Of a stretch of DNA of 64,000 bases, positions 35,980 to 47,309 are shown piece after piece. The stretch is from Psococerastis gibbosa (Eukaryota; Arthropoda; Insecta; Psocodea; Psocidae). Every line of letters begins with the position of its first letter. Position 1 is the first letter of the stretch. The DNA lies in assembly GCA_963971405.1 (NCBI GenBank), contig OZ020484.1, positions 16,926,001-16,990,000 of the forward strand, in the 5' to 3' direction. The notes under the pieces are model-generated. The model had not been told where the DNA came from, made no database searches, and saw only the letters and a list, made by a program, of their open reading frames with translations. Position numbers and translations under genes: made by a program.

Positions 35980-36613
35980 TGCATACATGTGTTCAGCTTA
36001 AACTGAAATTATCCAAGCTGTTTCCGTAAAAAAATTGTGATAATATGGCAAAATTAGGCTGTAATGTGCGTTCGTCATGTCGAAGATTGTCCTTCGGGGG
36101 AATTCGCTGGCGCGATACCTTTACACAGGCTTATCGTAATGCTGGTTTGTGCGTGTGTGCTGACGCACGCGCTGACTACTTTGTAAACTGAGCGTGTGGG
36201 TACGTGATCGGCCTTGCTTACGCCACTCTCTTCCTTCCTGGTAGAACATTTTGTTTTGCTATGTTAGCTATCTGAAACCGTGCTTGACTCCGCGCCAACT
36301 ATTCGTTAATCTACTTGTATGAGTTTAAAACAGGTACGTTGGCAATAGTTAACATGTTAGGTGCTGCTGACACTAAGAAAATGTTACTATCGCTATGGAA
36401 AACTTTCAACAATTAAATACATTGACACTATATTAACCTGGTTTCGACTTATTGCACCTGTGCATTTTGTGTGGTCTTGAGGACTTATGTTATCAACATT
36501 AAAAAGCAAATTTTCTTTGTGTAAGCAATGAACATTACCCAACTACTAAATACTAATGTTCAGTTTTCACTCAAATCCATTCTGAAGTTGTTTTTCACTA
36601 AACCCAATTATAA

Positions 36614-36748
36614 AGCGACCCTACACGGTCAATAATAATGACATTACTATTCAGTAATGATGCAGCAGTGATCAGAAAATCCGGATCCCTATCATTATGT
36701 TTTCTTCATTCCATCTTTGTCATTATTACTGACCATGTAGAGGCCGCT
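36614..36748. mobile_element. MITE, AGCGACCCTACACGGTC ends, TAA duplication
   Basis: AGCGACCCTACACGGTCAAT is mirrored by ..GACCATGTAGAGGCCGCT with AATAATGACA/TGTCATTATT further in. TAA lies at 36611-36613 and 36749-36751. Confidence 0.85.
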
Positions 36749-36839
36749 TAAGGTAATGCGTTCACATCATGTTGCAGAGCTAAAATAAAACTAGGGTTAA
36801 TTTGGTTTGTAACTGCAAAGGCTTTCGCGGCCGGAGTCA

Positions 36840-37158
36840 AATGAAGAACCAGTAGAATCTGGGCTGATGGGCCGTGGTCGAATTGAAAGTGAACTTCCAA
36901 ACGTTTCGTCAACATCTGCGGTCGACATCTTCAGTGGCGCTGCGTAGACTTCGAAGGTTGTACCTCGGTGGCTCCGTAGCGAGTGACACTGTGACGAGTG
37001 ACACGAGTGAGTCACTCGCTACGGAGCCACCGAGGTACAACCTTCGAAGTCTACGCAACGCCACTGAAGATGTCGACCGCAGATGTTGACGAAACGTTTG
37101 GAAGTTCACTTTCAATTCGACCACGGCCCATCAGCCCGGATTCTACTGGTTCTTCATT
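36840..37158. repeat. near-perfect palindrome, 148-bp arms, 23-bp spacer
   Basis: The left arm (36840-36987) and right arm (37011-37158) are reverse complements with only two mismatches seen. Each arm is a copy of the GGGCCGTGGTCG..AACATCTGCGG repeat also found at 14700-15070 and 37560-37690. The open frames on both strands here are mirror images of the same repeat, not two genes. The left copy extends further out (to about 36818) than the right. Confidence 0.95.
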
Positions 37159-37440
37159 AATTTGGTTTATTACATTTTGAGGCTGTAATAACTATCGTAT
37201 AGCTGACGACAAAACGTATTTAAGTCGAGTACAATGAACATTTCTGTGTTTTCCTTATACTTGAGTTCTTATCGAATTGAAGCCCGTAATCCTTTGGTAC
37301 TTAGTGGTTTATCAGTACATGATAAGCCGATGTTCACATATTTGTGTTTACTCTAGATTGGAGCACATTTCTAAGAAGTAAAACTTCTAAATTGCATCCA
37401 GCATCCAAACTGCCTATTTCAAAAGGCGGGGAAAATAGTA

Positions 37441-37478
37441 TCATTTCCGGTTCTACAACAGTTGCAGAACCGGAAATG
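37441..37478. repeat. short hairpin
   Basis: CATTTCCGGTTCT and AGAACCGGAAATG are perfect 13-bp arms. Confidence 0.85.
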
Positions 37479-37559
37479 TCTATTGCTATTACTACGAGTA
37501 GTAGTACTAGCTCGTAGTAGCATTGAATAATAGAGTAACTAATAATGAAATAATTATAA

Positions 37560-37690
37560 AGGCTTACACGGCCTGAGTCTGATGATGAACCAGCAGAATT
37601 GGGGCTCATGGGCCGTGGCCGTTCTGAAAGCGTACTTGCCAACGTTTCGCCAACATCTCCGGGCAACATCTTCAGCTGTACCACTTAGAC
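37560..37690 (-). repeat. single copy of the GGGCCGTGG repeat
   Basis: Contains GGCTCATGGGCCGTGGCCGT, TCTGAAAGCGTACTTGCC and AACGTTTCGCCAACATCTCC. It matches one arm of the palindrome at 36840-37158, and 14982-15070. Confidence 0.8.
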
Positions 37691-37954
37691 CTTAATATTC
37701 CATCTTGAATGCTTAGTAGCAACTGTTCGGGGAAATAGAGATGCGCATACTATTACTAATATTAAAAAAAAAAAAAAAAAACAGTTTGGTGAGAATGTGT
37801 TTGCTGTAACATGGAATTTACCACATGGAATGGGCGAGTGTATGTTATCTTACTCAGTTACGATAGTTCATCTCTCAACGAAAAATGCCTCGGCAACACT
37901 AATTTTATAATTTTAGTATGAAACGTAAATTAAAGATAAGAATATACACAATAA

Positions 37955-38338
37955 GGCGGGGATTTCACCGACCGGCTAGGGCTAAATACAAAAACGGTGA
38001 CGTGGTAGCAGACATTCAAGACTTAGGCGGGGTTTCCACCGACCTCGCATTGCAGAATGCAAATGACATTGACGGAAATGTTTGTTTTCCTCTATGCCAT
38101 AGTTAAAATTGATCAATGATCATACAGTAAAATCACTAACAAACTAAAATTAAAAAATGGCGTCATGTTAAGTACAAACATTTTAATAGATTTCTATAAA
38201 AGGAAAAATTCTAATTTCCGTCAATGTCATTTGCATTCTGCAATGCGAGGTCGGTGGAAACCCCGTCTAAGTCTTGAATGTGTGTTACCACGTCACCGTA
38301 TTTGAATTAAGTCCTAGCCGGTCGGTGGAGTCCCCGCC
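37955..38338. mobile_element. double-layered palindromic MITE, GGCGGGG ends
   Basis: The outer ends GGCGGGGATTTCACCGACCG / CGGTCGGTGGAGTCCCCGCC have a TAA duplication (37952-37954 and 38339-38341). An inner pair, GGCGGGGTTTCCACCGACCT / AGGTCGGTGGAAACCCCGTC, sits symmetrically at 38026-38267 with TTA/TAA. CGTGGTAGCAGACATTC follows the outer left end. A shortened relative is at 40229-40422. Confidence 0.9.
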
Positions 38339-39599
38339 TAAAGGGCATTTACACATTGTAATTCGTCACTGCCTACTGCTATTAAATGGCAAACTGAAAA
38401 GTGAATTGTGAACTAATTGTCTAAAAATGTTGATTTATCAGTTCTCAAAACTATTATTTTCGTCCTAAATTAAAGGAATAATTCGTTATTGACTCCGTAT
38501 TGGTCCGATACTGCTATCTCGTCTACATTCCTCCAAGTTGTCAACAATATTTCTCTTTCTCTCCCGATTTAACTACTTATGATAGCCTTCTGATAACTAG
38601 AGGTCAGTGATATTTGTTTAAATGAAGAGTCTGCTTGAGGTAGGGCTATCGAATTGCTCGGAGAGTTTTGTTTATAGGCTCTTTTCTATGACTATTGAAT
38701 TTGTTATAAACTTGTTTAAAATAATTGTACCTTATATATTATGTATATATATATTACATACACTATATTAAAGGAGTCCGTTGGGTTTATGACATGAGTC
38801 ATGGATACCATTATCGTGACGCGAATGAGTATGGATTGGCTGTTTCTCTCAAAAATTACTTGGGGCTCCGTTCACGTTGCATATTATGCATACCTGCACA
38901 GTGACTCACCGGAAATACTTGATGATGAAGGATGGACTCATTAGGGCATGTATAATTTGCAATCCCCCTTAGACATGGGCTGATTTGGACACCTGGGATT
39001 TCTTCTATAACCTTCTAGGTCCGTTTCCTTGTAGTAATTGTTGTTAAGGGCTACAGGGACTCAGGCCGCTATTTGGGCCCATAAGTCCGGGTCCGTTTCC
39101 TAACTCATCGACACTCCTGTATGCTCTGCAAAAGGCTGCGGCAGGACAATCCACAAAAGCCTCAAAACTGGGGGAGCGCACTATTTCAAATGATGCAGTG
39201 CTCAGCACTTGTCCACCTGCCGCGTTTTCCACCGTTGTTATTTTTAATGGCGAGGTGCCATTCCGACACAAATGTGCTAAGTTAATTAGAGTCATGTTAT
39301 TTATATCTACGTGTACTTCTATTAACATTTCTGAAGAATGAGTGAAGAGCAAAATAAACAGTTCCTTAGTTACTTCGGGTCGGGGCATTGGGTCAAATCG
39401 GAATAATGAAGTGAATTGGAGTCCAGTGAGACAATCCATTAATTTTGGACTTGTTTTGAAGGAATTGGAATGCCCCATAAATGCTTGCCGTTTTCAGTGC
39501 AGGTACAATGTTGCGTCATGGTTGTTGTGAAATTAATTATATCACCTCCAGCTATCTCTGTGGTATACTTGAGGCAGGTGGTGATTGGTGTAAGTGTGA
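38339..39599. other. no gene recognised
   Basis: A 144-codon minus-strand frame (39044-39478) shows no domain and includes a dispersed repeat (39170-39240). I treat it as chance. Confidence 0.4.
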
Positions 39600-39784
39600 G
39601 CGTCTCCTATCTGTGAGAGGTGCCTTATCATTCGGCCATTCTCGAGAAGTGCGTCACGTCGCTCTTCGATTACAATGTTTGGGCATTTAGGCTAGTGCGA
39701 GTCGGGCATTAATCCAGTACACTTGTATTTCCGGCTTGATTTATGTTATTGAGTTTTATTGTTGTGCTTCAATAATGGCAGAAG
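39600..39784 (+). CDS. Kdm3: candidate KDM3 first exon: 5' UTR plus initiator MAE
   Basis: The ATG at 39775-39777 is followed by GCA GAA G and then a strong donor (gtgagt, 39785). The exon therefore ends after the first base of a codon. The acceptor at 50431 opens an exon that needs exactly one preceding base, so joining them gives MAEESCDSEE and continues in frame. Reading back in frame from the ATG reaches a TAG at 39688-39690 with no other ATG between, so this is the first start in its frame. The preceding stretch (about 39600-39690) is relatively CpG-rich and could hold the promoter; the exact transcription start is not visible. The intron would be 10.6 kb. Caution: many KDM3 orthologues carry an extra folded N-terminal domain before the disordered region and no such exon is seen here. 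This could be an alternative first exon giving a shorter isoform. Confidence 0.55.
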
Positions 39785-40228
39785 GTGAGTCCTTTACTAA
39801 TAATACTATGATTTGAGGAATACATCCTTGGCCTTTGGTTATGGTGTTCAAAATGGCATTTCAAAGTGTATTTATTAGTTTATTTATTACTAATCACTAG
39901 CCTCATCACCTCTTCTTCTTCAATTTGCTGTGTACTTTATTTGTTTTCTATTTGCGAGTTGATCTCGATAATATCTGAGGACTTGGGATCATTAAATTGA
40001 AAAAAAAAAAAAAATAGCCTAATGCCAATTTTAAATTTTATTTATCAAATACTGTAGAACTGTCAAAAAAAAATATAGCTCTATTTTTTAACCGGAATAC
40101 TTACTTTGGACACGCATGTGCCGAGGTACAGCACAAACTTAGTTACTGCTAAATCGTGACTACATCGTCCGACTCCCTTGTGGGCCTATTAGTTCTTATG
40201 TATAGTTCTTATATATAGTTCACCATTA

Positions 40229-40422
40229 GGCGCGGTTTCCACCGACCTGCTAGTGCTAAATACAAATACGGTGACGTGGTAACAGGCATTCAAGACTTAG
40301 GCGGGGTTTCCACCGACCTCGCATTGCATAAATTGACGGAAATTAGAATTTTTCTTTTTATAGAAATCTATTAAAAGATTTGTACTTGTATTTAGCATTA
40401 GCAGGTCGGTGGAAACCGCGCC
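40229..40422. mobile_element. GGCGCGGTTTCCACCGACCT MITE
   Basis: The outer ends are perfectly mirrored (GGCGCGGTTTCCACCGACCT / AGGTCGGTGGAAACCGCGCC). It is preceded by TTA. It keeps the inner left end of the 37955 element (TTAGGCGGGGTTTCCACCGA) but has lost the inner right end, so it is an internally deleted form. Confidence 0.9.
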
Positions 40423-41011
40423 TTTAGGAGAAAAAATTGCCTTACATTAATGTCGAGCTGTAGCTTCTGCATTGCACTGCGCACATATTGATTAAGGCAT
40501 TGACGGACCGATTATACCCCTAATTCAAGAGCCATTGCTGTAATGTCCCTTACTGTATATGACTGTCTTCGGTGTAATATCCTTATCCAGTTTAACATTG
40601 TGTAAGATACTTACGGTAAATATGTTATCGCAAACTAGGCCTTCTGATGTTTGCCTAAAATTGACCTGTTTTTATCGGATCACTAAACGCATACATAGGC
40701 CTCAAGGCGAGGAACGATCACGTTGATGTTTTCATTTCCCGATAGGCTTTACATATTGATTTAAGTACTTTTATTTATATTAGTAAATTAACTTTATTAT
40801 AAACGATGCTGCCAATTGTGGAATTGTTGCACAACTTCACTGTGTTGATACAGGAATATAATATTAAAATGTATATCTTGTATTTCTATACAAAATGTTG
40901 AGTAATTATTATAAGACCCCATTCGATAAAAGTCCGATTAGTAGTCAAGTACGTTTGAAGGGCTATCAGAATTCTTTTTTGATAACGATAGGAAGGCTAT
41001 CTCACTTATTT
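40423..41011. other. nothing recognised
   Basis: AT-rich sequence without ORF or repeat structure. Confidence 0.4.
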
Positions 41012-41232
41012 TAAATAAATAAATAAGGACTTTTTATTGTTTCTATTACTAAGCCAACCTAGCGGAGTTAGGGCTATAAAGCCCTCTCTTACACTCAACT
41101 AGTAAGGCCCGGGACCGCCTGCTTTACATGCCCTCCGAAGCATGGCCAGACAATGTAGCCAGTGTGGGACTCGAACCAACAACTTTTCGGGTGAAAGTCA
41201 AAGTCCGTACCACTACGCTACATGCCCTGACT
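41012..41232 (-). mobile_element. tRNA-derived SINE, minus strand, well preserved
   Basis: On the minus strand the head reads GTCAGGGCATGTAGCGTAGT, ggtacgg (A-box region) and later GGTTCGAGTCCCAC (B box). The body has tgcttcggagggcatgtaaa and gcaggcggtcccgggcc. The end is (TTATT)n. It matches 27205-27410 throughout. Confidence 0.85.
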
Positions 41233-41746
41233 ATTGGAGGAAAAGGCGTCTGAAATGGTCTAATTCGCTTTGGATCTTGAGGCGATGTGATTGAGGTGCA
41301 TTTATTCACGGCATATCAGTGGACCACAAAGCCGCAATGGACCGTTCGTGGTCTCAAGGCTGAGATATCAGTTAATCAGTGGAAAACAATAAAACTCCTG
41401 GCAATATTATCTTCGCAACTGGAACTTCGAAAGGATCATCAACCGCGTAAAACTGTCGATTGCTGTGTTGTGTCCAACACAAGACCAAGAGTCAAAACTT
41501 AAATTACATGGAATGGGCTTGTCAGAGAATACAAAGCGTGCAGTCGCCTTAATTTTAGAATAATGTGGTCCCGTCAACCGTGAGCGGGTCATGGAACGAG
41601 ACCAGACCAGCGCATGGTACAGACGTTGAATAATAGCTTGGATGCATAATGGTAATAATGCCAACTGGAAAGTCTGGATAACGGTACAGCCATTGGAGCC
41701 GCAGGTCAGCGCTCCAGTGGCTGGAGCCTATTGTTTGTCCACGCAG
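41233..41746. other. no gene recognised
   Basis: Overlapping short frames on both strands (41287-41664) with no domain. Confidence 0.4.
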
Positions 41747-41814
41747 GCTCTTTTATAATTTTAGTCAATAATGTTGTGGGCTGCGTAAAAGATAGTGGGG
41801 GGGGGGGGGGGCTT
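41747..41814. repeat. flank block with 15-base G-run shared with 20670-20727
   Basis: Reverse complement of the block beside the sister palindromic element, including ataatgttgtgggctgcgta and the G-tract. Confidence 0.75.
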
Positions 41815-41818
41815 TTAA

Positions 41819-42220
41819 GAGTGTACAGCCCGTAGGAAAGTGGCCGCCCGAAATTTAATACTTTTTATTATTTATTTAATTAACTTTGCATGTTATTAAA
41901 GATTTGGCTCATCAAAGTTGTAGAAGACTACTTCATGCATCCTGTAATAAGGTATTTTTAGTTTTTTGTATTTATTTTTATGTTATTTGTAGTTTTTTTT
42001 TATAAAATCGATAATACGTGAAAAGTTATTGTTTATAAAATATTTGCATGTATCCGAAAAAACTACAATTTCGAAAATTAAAAATATCTTATAATATGAT
42101 GCATTAAGTAGTCTTCTACAACTTTGGTGAGCCAAATCTTTAATAACATGCTTAGTTAATTAAATAAAAAATAAAAAGTATTAAATTTCACGCTGCCAAA
42201 TTCCTACGGGCTGTACACTC
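41819..42220. mobile_element. TTAA-flanked near-palindromic element, best-preserved copy
   Basis: TTAA at 41815-41818 and 42221-42224. The ends GAGTGTACAGCCCGTAGG and CCTACGGGCTGTACACTC are perfectly inverted. The interior mirrors over most of its 402 bp. No ORF. Confidence 0.9.
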
Positions 42221-42224
42221 TTAA

Positions 42225-43244
42225 GCTACGCTATGGGCTAGTGGAAGTGGAGTCAGTTTCCGCTGCGGGTATGGGTGGAAACAGTGATGTGGTGCCGCAT
42301 CAATATTTGTGCGTTTAATACAGTGGAAATGAGGGATACATGCCTCTTAAATTGCTGCAGATCAAAGTTTAGGTACTGTACAAGCATGCTGAATTCCAAC
42401 AAATGCTATCGAGTATGTATTGATGTACTAGTTTTTTTTATGGCAAGTTATGCAGTCTGTCATTGGAGCAAATGGAAAGGGGCAAAAACACAGTGCCTGA
42501 GCTGATTTTTCTCTACTGAGCTATTGTTGAAGTAGAACGGCTTTTGTGCTGTTCTTGGCCTTATAATAATTATGTTATCCTGAAGGACTTTATGAACCTA
42601 GGCCTACTGAAAGTGGCCCATTGGTCCCTTGTCCAATGCCAACGACCCCATGGATTTCGGACATTATATATATTGTTCCCGTACGAATTTCGGCCATTGG
42701 CAAACTGGTATACGTCCTCGATGTCAACCTACGCCGGCTACAAGCGGTAATGGACCAGCTTACCATTGAGACAATGTAACAGGCGAAAGCATGGCTTAAC
42801 CAAGTCATTGAATCTGAAACACTATAACACTGTTATGTATTCAATATTCAGATACGAGTCCTTGGAGTACTATATTTGTCTGCAATATTTCCGTAGCCGT
42901 CTGTGGCCACTGTCAAGGCATTGTTTAAAGCAATGAGGGAGAGCAGGACAGCTGCACTGACCGTGATGAATTTGAAGCCGTCGTAATGTGCCTAACCGGG
43001 ACGGAACACGACCAGGCAGTCAAATTAAAGCGGGAGTTGGGCAAGCCGCAAGAGTTAGCTATGTCTGGCTCTTGGAGGCTGTTGTAGTCCCGAACATGAA
43101 AAGGGGCAGATGGCGTGACGACGATGTGCATGACCGAGTGCCGCATCTGCTCCAAACCTACATGCATTCCTTATAACCTTTATCTGTAATTACTGTGGGG
43201 GGAGACGTTGGGGGAGGGAAGGGGATCCTGTTTACGGTACGCTG
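42225..43244. other. no gene; one repeat copy
   Basis: 42600-42790 resembles 45705-45890 (atttcggacattat, gaatttcggccattggcaaa, ctggt.tac, gtcaacc). The family is unassigned. Short frames at 42925-43176 lie on opposite strands and have no domain. Confidence 0.45.
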
Positions 43245-43252
43245 TATTTGCC

Positions 43253-43634
43253 TAGAGGTGTGCCGTTCCTGTTTTTTTTAGGGGCTTGCGTTGCCAGTTC
43301 CAGTGATTCAAGAATAACGGTTCTTTTAGGAACCAGTTCCTGGCTTAGGCTTTATCCCAATACTGGTGACTAGTAATCGCAGTCTGTTCATACTCTGTAA
43401 GAACCAGTTTGTCAATGGTTAGCTTATGTAAAAATAAGTAAAAAATATTATCATTAACACTAATTTTCCGTAGAAGTAAGAACTTGTTAAGTAACTGACC
43501 GGCAATCCTGATATCCCCATTTTGCATTGCGTTCCTCAAGAACCTAATAGTTTTGTATCCGGGAGCCGTTGCAACTAGTTCCTAGTTTAAGAACCGTTCT
43601 TAGGAACGGCTCTAGTAAGAACTACCCACCTCTA
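43253..43634. mobile_element. hAT element, TAGAGGTG ends
   Basis: A perfect 8-bp duplication TATTTGCC (43245-43252 and 43635-43642). The ends are TAGAGGTGTG and CCCACCTCTA. Inside both ends are GTTCC/GGAAC-rich subterminal motifs (ggaaccagttcctgg, gaaccgttcttaggaacgg). 382 bp, no transposase. Confidence 0.92.
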
Positions 43635-43645
43635 TATTTGCCAGG

Positions 43646-43800
43646 TTAGCTGGATGGGCATCCGCAGCGTATGCAATGACATGGCAAAAAGTAGCTTCCT
43701 CTTTTAAGGGGCTGGTTCTCGGCATCACGCCATCACCTCATTATAGTTTTAATATAGTTAAGAGACCCATCACCCAAGATCAAGTGCGCAGAACTTAATA
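43646..43800 (+). repeat. dispersed repeat, copy 3
   Basis: gttagctggatgggcatccg, cagcgtatgcaatga and caagtgcgcag as in 2440-2580 and 6925-7065. Confidence 0.55.
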
Positions 43801-43815
43801 CGCTTGTTTCTTTCC

Positions 43816-43820
<5 letters not shown>

Positions 43821-43856
<36 letters not shown>
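43821..43856. repeat. (AT)n microsatellite
   Basis: About 17 AT units. Confidence 0.95.
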
Positions 43857-43859
<3 letters not shown>

Positions 43860-44000
43860 CATAGCATAGCGTTGTGATGGTTGAAATTGTGTTTTTTACG
43901 AAATGTCTGTCTGTTCGTCGGTTTTTGGGGAAACTACTCGGTCGATTTGGATGCAAGTTGGCATGTACAGTAGATTAACAAAAATCGCTCGGGTCCATTT
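43860..44000 (+). repeat. repeat resembling 7135-7260
   Basis: ttgtgatggttgaaatt and tttttacgaaatgtctgtct, then gttcgtcgg, parallel ttgtgatggccgaaatt and tttttacgaaatgtctgtcc at 7139-7215. Confidence 0.5.
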
Positions 44001-44164
44001 TTATTTTTATTTTGGGCTACCTAAATTTTCCTGTGGAACCGTTGCTTTCTAACTTCAGGTATGTTTAAGTTATTAAATAGAGTAACAAAACCGATCAGGT
44101 TGCTTTCCCAAACATAAACTGGTAGCGGGGAAATTCATATTTTACCTATCATTTAAAATTAAAA

Positions 44165-44240
44165 CTAGCGTATGATTTGAACTCGGCACGTTGTGGACGA
44201 AAGTCCTTGTTGTTACCACTGCACCAAACTGACTATGATG
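44165..44240 (-). repeat. tRNA-like head of a decayed SINE
   Basis: On the minus strand GTCAGTTTGGTGCAGTGGTA, acaacaaggactttcg and a B-box-like GAGTTCAAATC. No body or tail was recognised. Confidence 0.45.
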
Positions 44241-47137
44241 ACTTGCAATGTCGGCAGTGATTTCTCCCTTACCTGACAGGTTTTCCTGTTATGGCGTGGT
44301 CTACTTCTGCGCCATTATGGCAACCGCATCTAATGCAATTTACTCATTTTATTGCTCGAGGCTGCGGTCGCTGCACAAACAAGTGATTCGCCGATCAATT
44401 TTGTTCTAAATTTCATGCCGACACTTCTTGAGATGCAGCCTAGCGTATGCATGCACAATAATGATGGATCGTAGGTATCACTTGGACCTGATTAATCCGG
44501 TTAGGAGTCCCCAAGGGGGCTCCACCCGCTCTATCCTTGTAAATTCATTGGGGGACCATAGGTCCAGAATAGTATATTTAAAAAAATCAGGGAAAAACTA
44601 TCTTGAAACCAAACGGGGTCCCATGGTCTTGCTCCGAATGTAGCCCAACCCAGTCGACGCGACGTTATTAACTTTTGTTGGGGGGGGGGGGGGGGGCTTC
44701 ATATAGGCCTAGCATTATCAGTCATCGATCTAGTTGTGATAACTTGTAACTGAAAAATTAGACTTTTGGCACAGATTTTTTGTTACCTGAAAAATAAACC
44801 ATTTCACACTTTGGAAGTATTACAACTAACTCGACGAAGTGAATGGTCATTCATGCTTCAACAATCGTAGCGCGTATGGGTTGAACTCAGTGGCGTATGT
44901 ATAAAATATGTTCGGGGGGGGGGGGGCGAGATCAGATCGCCTCTAGCAATCTGCTTCTTGCTGTGGGCAGGACCGAGGCGACGTTGAATTGTACAAAACA
45001 AACCGTTGACCCTAACATTATTAAATCTGGCAAATTATTCATTAAAACAACTCACATTTTCCCCTTTCGGAACTGGCTGCGCACTGGTAATTACACGCTA
45101 CGAGTCTTCTTACGGGCCCAGAAGCAAATGACGCTATTCTCGCTTTAATGAAGTTTATCTATAGTCATAGAGTGATGCCATGGCCGTGGCTTTGCTTGGC
45201 CTGGCTCGTCGGTTACGCAATACGCGGACAGTGTCGAAGGCGTGAGGTCAACTGCATTGGGTTACATTGCAACAGGTTAATTAATTCAGCTTCTGCCGAT
45301 TTAATGGCTTCCTTTTGTTATAAATAAACGTCGACCGACAATTTCAAGTTCACAATTATTTTTTTTTTCTTTTCAAAAAGATTAATCGCATACAAACAAT
45401 TTAATTAATGCATCCGATTAACCTTTTCAGTCGCCTCTGTAGGTTATTACCCGTGATGTAGTACGACACGTCTCCGATTGCATGGCGTGTAAAGACTCGC
45501 ACAAGCGCAAGCACGTTACCACCTGGCCATCGAAGTCGATTAAACAACGACATTGGGGGTTATCTTCTATTCTCACCAAGTTTTGTCAATGGGGCAGTGG
45601 GAACCAGCTGACGTGGAGCGTTTAAATTGCTGTGTCAGACACTATATGTTTTTTGTGTAATGGAGGTTATTATTATTTTTGAACGGGTTTTTATGAATGC
45701 AGTGTAGTGAACCTTCACTGGCAAAGATCCCATCAGTTTTCGGACATTATTACTGGTATTGTTTCCGAATGAATTTCGAGCCATTGGCAAACTGGTTTAC
45801 TCCTTGACGTCAACCCACACCGTCAACCAACCAAGTGTCAATGAGCAAGCTCAGGCTTGCTAACCATAGATATTGTAACAGGTGTTAGCTTTACTTTACA
45901 CAATATGAGAGTTGACAGATTATTTCGCAAATATTTAAATAGAAAGCATATTGTCTGGATTAATTCCAATATTCGTGTGAATTTTGATGCTTCTCAATAC
46001 AATACAATATATATTTCCTTTAAATTATACAATATATGTAAAATATAAAATAAAATCGTCAGAGTATCGTCAAAATCATGTAGTTCTGTCATTGTGCTAG
46101 TGCCTCAGTGACAGTGTAGAAAGCTTTCTCTAAGAGATGGTTTCTAAGTAATTTAGGGAAGTTAGAAGCATTTCTCGCCGCTCTCAGTTCAATCGGGAGT
46201 AGGTAGGCGAAACCTTGTAGTATAGGATCCAGTCGCTCACACTTGGCTCCTATACAGACTAATAATATTAACTCTTAATGTCTACTGAATGTAATACGCA
46301 ATCTGTTTCTATCAGCTTGCTTCGTTGCTGAATATTTTAAAAATGGTAACCACACTATCGAAGACGTTGAACTGAGTAGTGGCCGCATTGAGTTACGTGT
46401 CCTCTACGCTTCAACACGTTCCGCTGACGGTTGCCAAATTTTGTGCCAAGCTGTTGTTTTGATAGTAAAGTTATAATAAATACTGACTAATGCTTTGTCC
46501 GTTAGTTATTTCTGCTAATTCAAGTTTGCACTTTAGCTTCCTGCCGACGAGACAGTATTCCAGATGCATTGTCCTGATGAATGCAAAAATTTGCTGATAA
46601 CTTGATAATTGTTTTGACTACCTAATGTAGTAATTATTTAATTAGGCCGTTCATTTTATAATGCTGATGAATGAAGACTTTTAGCAGTATGCTGACAGAG
46701 ACTGTGTATCATATCGTTTATAAAAGCAACTTTACATAAATTCGTTCGCCCAAGCAAATTATTGCATGAACTAACAAAACTGGAGCCGCATGAAATATAG
46801 CTGCTTGTTGGGGCTTGTAGGCTGCGCGTTTGAGTTGTCCATATTAGGTGTTACAACTCGACAGTACGGGGAAAGTGGTCAAACAGCTAGCTGCTTCTAT
46901 GACTTAACTCTGCTTGACGTCGCGTGTTAATGATTTTAACGCTTAAAAATTAGCGGCATTGCATAGCTAGGAAAGTTAGCTTCTTGTGAGCGTACTGTAA
47001 GTAGACTCAATGTTGTTTAGGGGCATTCCCTTGAGAATTTCACGGTGAGACTGCACCTTCATGTGTCGTACATGTCCGTGTCCATGTAAATAGGTAATAA
47101 TAGCTGCTATCGTGTTGTTTTGTGTTGAAATGTGCAG
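44241..47137. other. no gene recognised
   Basis: G-runs at 44680-44697 and 44915-44927. 45395-45540 looks like a minus-strand SINE-like repeat related to 27750-27950. The remaining short frames have no domain. Confidence 0.4.
44889..44930. mobile_element. solo left end of a poly-G hAT element
   Basis: CAGTGGCGTATGTATAAAAT followed by a G-run of 13. The partner end TACGCCACTG is seen elsewhere (59652-59661) but not nearby here. Confidence 0.45.
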
Positions 47138-47145
47138 CCGGTAGG

Positions 47146-47299
47146 CAGGGACGGATCCAGCCCATTTTTTTCGGGGGGGGGGGGGTAGTTGTGGGTCAAA
47201 ATAGGAAAAACATATGTAGGATCGATTAAATCAGAGCATAATGAATTAATTTGCAATAGATTACAGCTACCCCCCTGCCCCCCCTTGTATCTGTCCATG
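47146..47299. mobile_element. poly-G hAT MITE, CAGGGACGGAT end, first of two stacked
   Basis: CAGGGACGGAT at the left aligns with the inverted right end ATCTGTCCATG. The left flank is ccggtagg (47138-47145) and the right flank cccaggtagg. G-run of 13 inside the left end. The sequence ttgtgggtcaaaataggaaa recurs in a related copy at 48718-48740. Confidence 0.78.
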
Positions 47300-47309
47300 C
47301 CCAGGTAGG

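Noticed and set aside
37040-37110. Hammerhead-like core CTGAAGA..hairpin..CGAAAC in the GGGCCGTGG repeat
   Set aside because: The CUGANGA and GAAA words and a small helix between them are present. I could not identify helices I and III or a cleavage triplet, and the copies at 37.6 and 15.0 kb do not covary convincingly. A hammerhead covariance-model search would decide.
36874-37180. Open frames on both strands with almost identical products
   Set aside because: They are mirror images caused by the palindrome, not overlapping genes.
39044-39478. 144-codon minus-strand open frame
   Set aside because: No domain, no splice context, and it overlaps a dispersed repeat and the region just upstream of the candidate KDM3 exon.
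43821-43856. AT-rich tract as replication origin or regulatory element
   Set aside because: It is a plain dinucleotide microsatellite.
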